Shown: positions 57,248-64,000 of the stretch, in pieces | How positions within the stretch are numbered: position 1 is the first letter of the stretch | Layout: every line of letters begins with the position of its first letter | Assembly (NCBI RefSeq): GCF_042651965.1 | Contig: NZ_JBHSDY010000002.1 | Location: 558,001 to 622,000, forward strand | Direction of reading: 5' to 3' | Source: Castellaniella hirudinis | GTDB taxonomy: Bacteria > Pseudomonadota > Gammaproteobacteria > Burkholderiales > Burkholderiaceae_B | DNA: 64,000 nt | The notes under the pieces: model-generated | Database searches by the model: none | Told to the model about the DNA's origin: nothing | What the model saw: the letters and a program-made list of their open reading frames with translations, nothing else | Made by a program: the position numbers and the translations under genes

Positions 57248-58417
57248 TCAGTCGGCCTGCTTGCGCAGGAAGGCCGGGATGTCGAAGTGATCCATGCCGG
57301 CCGTCTCCAGGGCCCGGACCTGGGCCGAGGCATGGCTGCGCGGATTGCGGATCACCGACGGCACGTCCGTACCGGAAAAGTCATGGCCGGCGCCCACCGG
57401 CATATTGTCCGTGCCGGTGCGCTGGGCTTCGACGTTGGTCGACACCAGTTGCGGACGCGACGACGTCGCGCCCAGGCCGGTGGCGACCACCGTGACGCGC
57501 AGGTTCTCGCCCATGGACTCGTCGTAGGCCGTACCGAAGATCACCGTGGCATCGGACGAGGCATAGCTGCCGATGGTGTCCATGATCTCGCGGGTCTCGC
57601 GCATCTTCAGCGTCCGGCTGGCGGTGATGTTGACCAGCACGCCGCGTGCGCCGTGCAGGTCCACGCCTTCCAGCAGCGGGCAGGCGATCGCCTGTTCGGC
57701 TGCGATGCGGGCACGATCCACGCCGGAGGCCACGGCCGTGCCCATCATGGCCTGGCCCTGCTCGCCCATGATGGTCTTCACGTCCTCGAAGTCGACGTTG
57801 ACGTTGCCTTCGACGTTGATGATCTCGGCGATCCCGGCGCAGGCGTTGTGCAGCACGTCGTCGGCCGCGCGGAAGCAGTCTTCCTGCGTGGCGTCCTCGT
57901 CCATCAGTTCATACAGGTTTTCGTTCAGCACGACCACCAGCGAATGGACATGGCGCGACAGTTCGCGAATGCCTTCCTCGGCCATGCGCATGCGCTTGGC
58001 GCCCTCGAAAACGAAGGGCTTGGTGACCACGCCCACCGTCAGGATGCCCAGCTCCTTGGCGACCTCGGCCACCACGGGGCCGGCCCCCGTCCCGGTGCCC
58101 CCGCCCATGCCGGCGGTGATGAACACCATGTGTGCGCCATTCAGCGCCGCGCGGATTTCCTCGCGGGCGGTCTCGGCAGCGGCACGACCCTGTTCGGGTT
58201 TCGCGCCGGCGCCCAGTCCGGTACGGCCCAGACGGATCTGGACCGGCGCCTCACTGGTCAGAAGCGCCTGGGAATCGGTATTCGCGCAAACGAAATCCAC
58301 ACCCTGCACGCCCGAACGGATCATGTGGGCCACGGCGTTGCCGCCTGCCCCGCCGACGCCCACGACTTTGATCATGGTGCCGGTTCTGCTGGTATCCAGC
58401 ATTTCAAAATTCATCAT
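57248..58417 (-). CDS. ftsZ: Cell-division tubulin homologue FtsZ
   Basis: A 389-residue GTPase. It begins MMNFEMLDTSRTGTMIKVVG (58417 has GAGGGAG upstream). The tubulin signature GGGTGTGAGPVVAEVAKE is near residue 105, and the T7 synergy loop NVDFEDVKTIMG is near 208. A linker of about 55 residues precedes the conserved tail DHFDIPAFLRKQAD that binds FtsA and ZipA. It forms the Z-ring. The gene lies 76 bp after ftsA in the dcw cluster. Confidence 0.98.
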   Translation of the reverse strand: MMNFEMLDTSRTGTMIKVVGVGGAGGNAVAHMIRSGVQGVDFVCANTDSQALLTSEAPVQIRLGRTGLGAGAKPEQGRAAAETAREEIRAALNGAHMVFITAGMGGGTGTGAGPVVAEVAKELGILTVGVVTKPFVFEGAKRMRMAEEGIRELSRHVHSLVVVLNENLYELMDEDATQEDCFRAADDVLHNACAGIAEIINVEGNVNVDFEDVKTIMGEQGQAMMGTAVASGVDRARIAAEQAIACPLLEGVDLHGARGVLVNITASRTLKMRETREIMDTIGSYASSDATVIFGTAYDESMGENLRVTVVATGLGATSSRPQLVSTNVEAQRTGTDNMPVGAGHDFSGTDVPSVIRNPRSHASAQVRALETAGMDHFDIPAFLRKQAD

Positions 58418-58493
58418 GGTTGACTCCCTCACATACGGAAAAACGAACAACTTCCCCTGAAAAGCCCATGGCCCTGGCCGCTTTGACGCCGCC

Positions 58494-59720
58494 TCAGTTC
58501 ATGAACCATTCCTTCATGCGCGCCAGAATGGATTTGACCGTTCCCTTCTGTTGCGCCACCTTGCGGCCGCGGGCGCGCTGCACGCGCGCCTCGGTCAACA
58601 AGCCCATCACCGTCGAGAAGCGCGGATTGCGCATCACGTCGGCCAAACTGCCCTCATACATGGGCACGGCGACACGCACCGGCTTGAGGAACACGTCCTC
58701 GGCCAGTTCCACCATGCCCGGCATGAGCGCCGTCCCGCCGGTCAGCACGACCCCGGACGACAGCAATTCCTCGTAGCCGGATTCGCGCACCACCTGCTGC
58801 ACGAAACCAAACAATTCCTCCATGCGCGGCTCGATCACCGCGCCCAGGGCCTGGCGCTTGACGCTGCGGTTGGGGCGATCCCCCAGGCCCGGCACTTCGA
58901 TCATTTCCTCGGCATCGACCAGCGTCTGCTTGGCCACGCCGTGGCGCAGCTTGATTTCCTCGGCGTCCGGCGTCGGCGTGCGCAGCATGGCGGCGATGTC
59001 GCTGGTGACCTGGTCGCCCGCGATCGGGATCACCGAGGTATGGCGGATCGCGCCGCCGGTGTAGATGGCGATGTCGGTGGTGCCTCCGCCGATGTCCACC
59101 AGCACCACGCCCAGTTCTTTCTCGTCGACCGTCAGGCACGACAGGCTGGAAGCGAGCGGCTGCAGAATCAGGTCCTGGACTTCCAGGCCGCAGCGGCGCA
59201 CGCACTTGACGATGTTCTGGGCCGCGCTGACCGCGCCCGTGACGATGTGCACGCGCACCTCCAGGCGCATGCCGCTCATGCCGATCGGCTCGCGGATGTC
59301 CTCTTGCGCGTCGACGATGAACTCCTGCGTCAATACGTGCAGCACCTGCTGATCGGTCGGGATGTTGACCGCCTTGGCCGTCTCGATCACACGCGCCACG
59401 TCGGTGGCGGTGACTTCCTTGTCCTTGACCGCCACCATGCCGCTGGAATTGAAGCTGGTGATGTGGCTGCCCGCGATGCCGGTGTAGACCTCGCGGATCT
59501 TGCAGTCGGCCATCAGCTCGGCTTCCTCCAGTGCGCGCTGGATGGAGTTCACGGTGGACTCGATGTTGACCACCACGCCTTTGCGCATGCCTTCGGACTC
59601 GTGCTGTCCCAGGCCCAGCACCTCGAACCCGCCGTCGGGCAGGATTTCGGCAACGACGGCGGCCACCTTGCTGGTGCCGATGTCGAGTGCAACGATCAGG
59701 TCTTTGATGTCACGGGTCAT
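58494..59720 (-). CDS. ftsA: Cell-division actin homologue FtsA
   Basis: The product is 408 residues. Actin-fold phosphate motifs are VALDIGTSKVAAVV (about 11) and LVDIGGGTTDIAIY (about 205), the SHS2 domain inserts at about 85-165, and a C-terminal amphipathic helix (ILARMKEWFMN) binds the membrane. It links FtsZ to the inner membrane and recruits divisome proteins. The ATG overlaps the ftsQ stop (ATGA). It is intact. Confidence 0.98.
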   Translation of the reverse strand: MTRDIKDLIVALDIGTSKVAAVVAEILPDGGFEVLGLGQHESEGMRKGVVVNIESTVNSIQRALEEAELMADCKIREVYTGIAGSHITSFNSSGMVAVKDKEVTATDVARVIETAKAVNIPTDQQVLHVLTQEFIVDAQEDIREPIGMSGMRLEVRVHIVTGAVSAAQNIVKCVRRCGLEVQDLILQPLASSLSCLTVDEKELGVVLVDIGGGTTDIAIYTGGAIRHTSVIPIAGDQVTSDIAAMLRTPTPDAEEIKLRHGVAKQTLVDAEEMIEVPGLGDRPNRSVKRQALGAVIEPRMEELFGFVQQVVRESGYEELLSSGVVLTGGTALMPGMVELAEDVFLKPVRVAVPMYEGSLADVMRNPRFSTVMGLLTEARVQRARGRKVAQQKGTVKSILARMKEWFMN

Positions 59721-60520
59721 GGTTTGGTCGATCGGGAGGATGCAGAAGTTTCGGGAGACAGCGTGATGGCGAATCCATTCGGATAACGCAGGTCGGCACT
59801 GGCGATCATGCGGCCGCCCAGGCGGCGGGTCAGTTCCGGCCAGGCCTGGACAAAGCGTTCAATACGGGCGGCGAAGGGCAGCGCGCCGGAGCGTCCGTGG
59901 GGGTCGGCCACGTCAGCGGCCGGATCCCGGCCCAACGCCAGGCGCACGTCATCGGACAGGGTGACTTCCCAGGCGTAGCGAGGGGTCAGCGTGGCCTCGC
60001 GCACGCTCAGGCCCAGCGGCGCGAACCAGCGCGCGATCTCGGCGTAGCGCTGCACCACCAGCCGCTCGGAATTCACCGGACCGTTCAACTGGGGCAGGTC
60101 CAGTTCGTCGGGCAGCTCGCCCTGGTTGGCCGTGAAGGCCTCACCCCAGGTATTGATCATCTGGTTCTCGTTCCAGTAAGCCAGCGGCTGCTGCTCTTCG
60201 ATATTCACCTGCAGCGTCGCCGGCCACACCCGCCGGACGATGGCGTGGCGCACCCAGGGCGCGGACTCGATGCGGCGCCGCGCCGCGTCCAGGTCCATCA
60301 GGAAGAAATTGCCCCGCACCTGCCCCGCCAGCGCGGTCTGCAAGTTCAGGGGCGTGACGTATTGCAGGGTCGAACCGCCCGCCGGGGCCAGCTCGATCTT
60401 GGAAATCGCGAAATACGGCCGCCGGATGGTCCAGACCACGGCCCCGACCACGATCGCCAACACCGCCAGCAAAGCCAGCAGGTTGGCGATCAGATTGGTC
60501 AGTCGGGCTTCGGCGAACAC
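59717..60520 (-). CDS. ftsQ: Cell-division protein FtsQ
   Basis: The product is 267 residues. A short cytoplasmic N-terminus precedes one membrane helix (about 13-33) and a POTRA domain (about 38-110, with SAPWVRHAIVRRVWPATLQVN). A beta domain follows. It recruits FtsB and FtsL at the division site. The start is a GTG at 60520 with AAAGGAG upstream. The cytoplasmic tail is much shorter than in E. coli, as in other betaproteobacteria. Confidence 0.95.
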   Translation of the reverse strand: MFAEARLTNLIANLLALLAVLAIVVGAVVWTIRRPYFAISKIELAPAGGSTLQYVTPLNLQTALAGQVRGNFFLMDLDAARRRIESAPWVRHAIVRRVWPATLQVNIEEQQPLAYWNENQMINTWGEAFTANQGELPDELDLPQLNGPVNSERLVVQRYAEIARWFAPLGLSVREATLTPRYAWEVTLSDDVRLALGRDPAADVADPHGRSGALPFAARIERFVQAWPELTRRLGGRMIASADLRYPNGFAITLSPETSASSRSTKP

Positions 60521-60535
60521 GTCCGGCTCCTTTCC

Positions 60536-61477
60536 TCAGGCTGCCTGGCGCAGCTTGCAGCGCGCCGTCGACAGGATTTCCACACACAGCCGGCCGTAGC
60601 TCATGCCGGCGGCCTTGGCGCCCATGGGCACGAGCGAATGGCTCGTCATGCCCGGCGAGGTGTTCATTTCCAGCAGCCAGGGCTGGTTCTGCTCATCGAG
60701 CATCACGTCGGCCCGGCCCCAGCCTTCGCAGCCCAGGACCCGGTAGGCCTGCACGACGATCTCCTGGATCCGATGCGTCAACGCGTCCGGCAGCGGCGCC
60801 GGGCACACGTAGCGGGTGTCGTTGGACACGTATTTGTGTTCGTAGTCGTAATTGCCCTGGGGCGCGATGATCTCGATGACGGGCAGCGCGCGCGCTTGCG
60901 CCCCCGAACCCAGCACCGGGATGGTCAGTTCGCGCCCGCGGATGAACTGCTCGACCAGGGCCAGATCGTCGAAACGGCAGGCCAGCGCCTGCGCGTCGTG
61001 CAACTGGTCCGCCGACTCGACCCGGGTCAGGCCCAGCGTCGAACCTTCGTGCGGCGGCTTGACGATCAGCGGCAGGCCCAAGTCCCGGGCCAGACCCGAC
61101 GGATCGGCGTCGCAGGCCAGTTCGGCGAAGCGCGGCGTGGGCAGCCCGTGCTGCAGCCACAGGCGCTTGGTGGCGATCTTGTCCATCGCCAGGCAAGAGG
61201 CCAGCGGGCCGCTGCCGGTATAGGGAATCTTCAACAGTTCCAGCGCGCCTTGCAGCGTGCCGTCCTCGCCGTAGCGTCCGTGCAGGGCGATGAAGACGCG
61301 GTCGAAGCCCGCCGCCGCCAGGTCCGCCAGGCTGCGTTCCCCGGTGTCGAACAGATGGGCGTCGACGCCTTCTTCGCACAGCGCGGCGCAGACCCCGGCG
61401 CCCGACATCAGAGACACTTCACGCTCGGCGGAACTGCCGCCGTACAACACGCCCACGCGGCCGAATGCCTGGCTCAT
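60536..61477 (-). CDS. ddl: D-alanine--D-alanine ligase
   Basis: A 313-residue ATP-grasp enzyme of the DdlB type. It has GRVGVLYGGSSAEREVSLMSG at the N-terminus, the ALHGRYGEDGTLQG loop (about 68-81), the KPPHEGSTLG nucleotide region (about 150) and the C-terminal EMNTSPGMTSHSLVP. It makes the D-Ala-D-Ala dipeptide for the peptidoglycan stem. The ATG at 61477 overlaps the murC stop (ATGA) and has GGGGAG upstream. Confidence 0.97.
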   Translation of the reverse strand: MSQAFGRVGVLYGGSSAEREVSLMSGAGVCAALCEEGVDAHLFDTGERSLADLAAAGFDRVFIALHGRYGEDGTLQGALELLKIPYTGSGPLASCLAMDKIATKRLWLQHGLPTPRFAELACDADPSGLARDLGLPLIVKPPHEGSTLGLTRVESADQLHDAQALACRFDDLALVEQFIRGRELTIPVLGSGAQARALPVIEIIAPQGNYDYEHKYVSNDTRYVCPAPLPDALTHRIQEIVVQAYRVLGCEGWGRADVMLDEQNQPWLLEMNTSPGMTSHSLVPMGAKAAGMSYGRLCVEILSTARCKLRQAA

Positions 61478-62880
61478 AGAGGACTCCCCAGTTGCGCGGG
61501 GACGCGGCTGATGGAACCGGCCCCCATGATGATCACGACGTCTCCGTCGCGGGCGAAGTCCCCGATGGCGGCCGCCATATCGGCCACGTCCTCGACGAAC
61601 ACCGGCTCGACCCGGCCGGCCACCCGCAGGCCGCGCGCCAGGGCGCGCCCGTCGGCGGCGATCAGCGGCGCCTCGCCGGCCGGATAGACCTCGGTCAGCA
61701 GCACGGCATCGGCCGAGCTCAGCACACGCACGAAATCCTCGAAGCAATCGCGGGTGCGCGTATAGCGGTGCGGCTGGAAGGCCAGCACGATACGGCGGTC
61801 CGGCCAGGCGCCACGTGCGGCCGCCAGGGTGGCCGCCATCTCGACCGGGTGGTGGCCGTAGTCATCGACCACGGCATACGAGCCGCCGCCGTTCTTCTCC
61901 GGCACCGGAAAGCGGCCCACCTGGGTAAAGCGCCGGCCCACGCCGCGAAACTGCGACAGCGACTCGGCGATGATCCCGTCGGGCACGCCCAGCTCAGTGG
62001 CGACGGCGATCGTGGCCAGCGCGTTGAGCACGTTGTGCCGGCCCGGCAGATTGAGGCGCACGGACAGGGGGGCCAGATCGCCCCGGACGCCCTGCCGATC
62101 GACCTCGAAGCACATGACGGTGCCGTCGGCGCGCAAGTCGCGCGCGCGCACCTGGGCCGGCGTGTCGATGCCGTACGTCGTCACGGGCCGCGACACGAAG
62201 GGAATGATCTCGCGCACATTGGCATCGTCCACGCACAGCACCGCGCTGCCGTAGAACGGCAGGCGCTGGGTGAACTCGACGAAGGCGCTCTTGAGACGCG
62301 CCACGTCGTGCCCGTAGGTGTCCATGTGGTCGAGGTCGATGTTGGTGATGATGGCCATCACCGGCAGCAGGTTCAGGAACGAGGCATCGGACTCGTCGGC
62401 TTCGACCACGATGTAGTCGCCCTGCCCCAGCCGCGCGTTGGCGTCGGCCGCGTTCAGCCGCCCGCCGATGACGAAGGTGGGATCCAGCCCGCCAGCCGCC
62501 AGCACGCTGGCCACGAGACTGGTGGTGGTGGTCTTGCCGTGCGTGCCGGCAATGGCGATGCCGCGCTTCAGGCGCATCAGCTCGGCCAGCATCAGGGCGC
62601 GGGGCACCACCGGGATGCGCGCGGCGCGGGCCGCCAGGACTTCGGGATTGTCGGCGTGGATGGCGGTGGACGTGACCAGGGCGCCGGCGCCGCGAATGTG
62701 CTCGGCGGCGTGGCCGATCAGGATGCGCGCGCCCAGCGACGCCAGCCGCCGCGTCACGGCGGTTTCCTGGACGTCGGAGCCGCTGATGGAATAGCCCAGG
62801 TTCAGCAGCACCTCGGCGATGCCGCTCATGCCCGAGCCGCCGATGCCGACGAAGTGAATATTACGGATGCGGTGCTTCAT
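61474..62880 (-). CDS. murC: UDP-N-acetylmuramate--L-alanine ligase
   Basis: A 468-residue Mur ligase: N-terminal UDP-binding loop HFVGIGGSGMSGIAEVLLNL, central ATP site AGTHGKTTTTSLVA (about 113) and a C-terminal domain with DDYGHHPVEM and FQPHRYTRT. It adds L-Ala to UDP-MurNAc. It is coupled at both ends, overlapping murG and ddl by ATGA. Confidence 0.98.
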   Translation of the reverse strand: MKHRIRNIHFVGIGGSGMSGIAEVLLNLGYSISGSDVQETAVTRRLASLGARILIGHAAEHIRGAGALVTSTAIHADNPEVLAARAARIPVVPRALMLAELMRLKRGIAIAGTHGKTTTTSLVASVLAAGGLDPTFVIGGRLNAADANARLGQGDYIVVEADESDASFLNLLPVMAIITNIDLDHMDTYGHDVARLKSAFVEFTQRLPFYGSAVLCVDDANVREIIPFVSRPVTTYGIDTPAQVRARDLRADGTVMCFEVDRQGVRGDLAPLSVRLNLPGRHNVLNALATIAVATELGVPDGIIAESLSQFRGVGRRFTQVGRFPVPEKNGGGSYAVVDDYGHHPVEMAATLAAARGAWPDRRIVLAFQPHRYTRTRDCFEDFVRVLSSADAVLLTEVYPAGEAPLIAADGRALARGLRVAGRVEPVFVEDVADMAAAIGDFARDGDVVIIMGAGSISRVPAQLGSPL

Positions 62881-63950
62881 GCCGATTCCTCCAGACTATG
62901 GACGCAGGCATCGGCAATCTGCTGCGCGGCGTTCAAACTTGCATGTTCGCGGGCATGGGCGGCCACGGCGGCCAGTTCGGGCCGCCGGCGGGCAGCCAGC
63001 CAGGCCGACAGCCCGGCCGCGTCCAGATCGGCCTGACGCATCATCCAGCCGCCCCCGCACTCCGACAGATAGCGGGCGTTGGCCGTCTGGTGGTCGTCGA
63101 TGGCATGCGGCAACGGGATGAACAGGGCCGCCACGCCGACGGCCGCGACCTCGGCCACGGTCATCGCGCCGGCCCGGCAGACGATCAGGTCGGCCCAGCC
63201 CAGGGCTTCGGCCATGTCGTCGATGAAGGCCGCGACCTCGCCTGCGACACCCAGCCGCCCGTAATGCTGGCGCACGCTCTCGGCGTGACGCTCGCCCGCC
63301 TGGTGGCGCACCTGGGGCCGGGCATCCTCCGGCAACAACGCCAGGGCCTCGGGCACCAGTTCGTTCAAACGCGCCGCCCCCAGGCTGCCGCCCACCACCA
63401 GCAGGCGCAGCGGCCCCTGACGGCCGGCGTAGCGCTCATTCGCAGGCGCCATCGTCTCCAGGGCAGCGCGCACCGGGTTGCCCACCATCAGGGCATTGGG
63501 CAACGCCCCGGGAAAGCCGCACAGCACCCGGCGGGCAAAGCGGGCCAGGACGCGGTTGGCCGTGCCTGCAATGGCATTCTGTTCGTGTACGACCAGCGGG
63601 ATGCCGGACAGGCGCGCCATCAGGCCGCCCGGGAAGGCGGCGTAGCCGCCCATGCCCAGCACCACGTCGGGGCGTTGCGCGCGCAGCAGCTTGCGCGCGC
63701 GCAGGCAGGCGGAGCCCAGGGTGAAGGGCAGCTTCAACAAGGCGGCGGCGCCCTTGCCGCGCACGCCGCCGAAACGCAGCGGCAGCAGTTCGATGCCGCG
63801 CGCCGGCACCAGCCGGCCTTCCATGCGGTCGGGATCGCCCAGCCACAGCACCCGCCAGCCGGCGGCGCTCAGGACTTCGGCCACGGCCAGCCCCGGCATG
63901 ATGTGCCCGCCCGTGCCGCCCGCCATGATGAGGATCGTGCGCGCGCTCAT
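62877..63950 (-). CDS. murG: UDP-GlcNAc:lipid I N-acetylglucosaminyltransferase MurG
   Basis: A 357-residue GT-B enzyme from the ATG at 63950. The glycine loop is MAGGTGGHIMPGLAVA (about 9-24), then GMGGYAAFPGGLMA, VVHEQNAIAGTANR (about 125) and the C-terminal donor motif GGSLGAARLNE. It makes lipid II at the inner membrane. The start codon overlaps the ftsW stop. An in-frame ATG at 63974 lies inside ftsW and is less likely. Confidence 0.97.
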   Translation of the reverse strand: MSARTILIMAGGTGGHIMPGLAVAEVLSAAGWRVLWLGDPDRMEGRLVPARGIELLPLRFGGVRGKGAAALLKLPFTLGSACLRARKLLRAQRPDVVLGMGGYAAFPGGLMARLSGIPLVVHEQNAIAGTANRVLARFARRVLCGFPGALPNALMVGNPVRAALETMAPANERYAGRQGPLRLLVVGGSLGAARLNELVPEALALLPEDARPQVRHQAGERHAESVRQHYGRLGVAGEVAAFIDDMAEALGWADLIVCRAGAMTVAEVAAVGVAALFIPLPHAIDDHQTANARYLSECGGGWMMRQADLDAAGLSAWLAARRRPELAAVAAHAREHASLNAAQQIADACVHSLEESA

Positions 63951-64000
63951 CGCCGTTTCCCCCGCATCATGCAACGAGTCTCGTAATCGACGCGCAGCAG
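63947..64000 (-). CDS. ftsW: FtsW, last 17 residues (5' part beyond window)
   Basis: An open minus-strand frame enters at the window edge and ends in TGA at 63947-63949, overlapping the murG ATG (ATGA). The visible tail reads LLRVDYETRCMMRGKRR. This agrees with the FtsW C-terminus expected directly upstream of murG. Too short for more detail. Confidence 0.8.
   Translation of the reverse strand: MLRVDYETRCMMRGKRR

Overview
The window is a GC-rich chromosomal segment of a Gram-negative betaproteobacterium. It most likely comes from Burkholderiales, family Alcaligenaceae (relatives of Bordetella, Achromobacter or Castellaniella). The evidence is a division/cell-wall cluster in the order ftsW-murG-murC-ddl-ftsQ-ftsA-ftsZ-lpxC followed by dciA, an M23 peptidase and secA; LptD-SurA-RsmA next to amgK-murU; Coq7 (ubiquinone); class I fumarase; and heptose/LPS genes. 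The family-level assignment is inference from gene content and protein character, not from a database search. I saw no insertion sequence, prophage or CRISPR array.

Left part (1-8044, minus strand): a surface-polysaccharide operon. It has a WecA/WbpL-type initiating sugar-phosphate transferase, a TviB/WbpO-type UDP-sugar dehydrogenase, a TviC/WbpP-type epimerase, a MurJ/MOP-type flippase and three family 4-type glycosyltransferases, the last cut by the window edge. Next come a succinate-semialdehyde dehydrogenase-like gene divergent from an IclR regulator and a GltS glutamate symporter (8226-11873). A 310-bp intergenic stretch then carries a strong candidate small RNA with two anti-Shine-Dalgarno motifs and an embedded 38-codon ORF.

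12184-17045 (minus) is a compact terminal-oxidase operon: CcoN-like and CcoO-like subunits, a one-haem cytochrome c, a Sco protein, an unknown membrane protein and Coq7. A large palindrome lies upstream of it. 17272-28556 holds mostly housekeeping genes: OsmC, thyA, a CitE-like lyase, fumarase, an enoyl-CoA hydratase, glyQS-gmhB-plsC and a DUF45 peptidase, a universal stress protein and gloA. 28595-33320 (minus) is lptD-surA-rsmA for outer-membrane biogenesis and ribosome maturation; amgK-murU (peptidoglycan recycling) is divergent from it. 36227-41323 (minus) contains a polar amino-acid ABC transporter and metNIQ, followed by tRNA-Lys.

41854-51022 contains a metallophosphoesterase, a degenerate-looking GH31 protein, mnmC, an inositol-phosphatase family gene coupled to an M20 amidohydrolase, yciA and mgtE. 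51465-64000 (minus apart from dciA) runs from secA through the M23 peptidase and lpxC to the division genes. Two intergenic spaces here (51023-51464 and 55892-56063) hold repeat-rich, hairpin-forming DNA.

Most genes are tightly packed with ATGA, GTGA or TGATG overlaps, so translational coupling is widespread. The most interesting items are the anti-SD small RNA/ORF at about 11911-12064, the oxidase operon with an apparent CcoS-like N-terminal fusion, the cysteine-free mature LptD, the GH31 protein lacking its nucleophile, and the two structured repeat regions.
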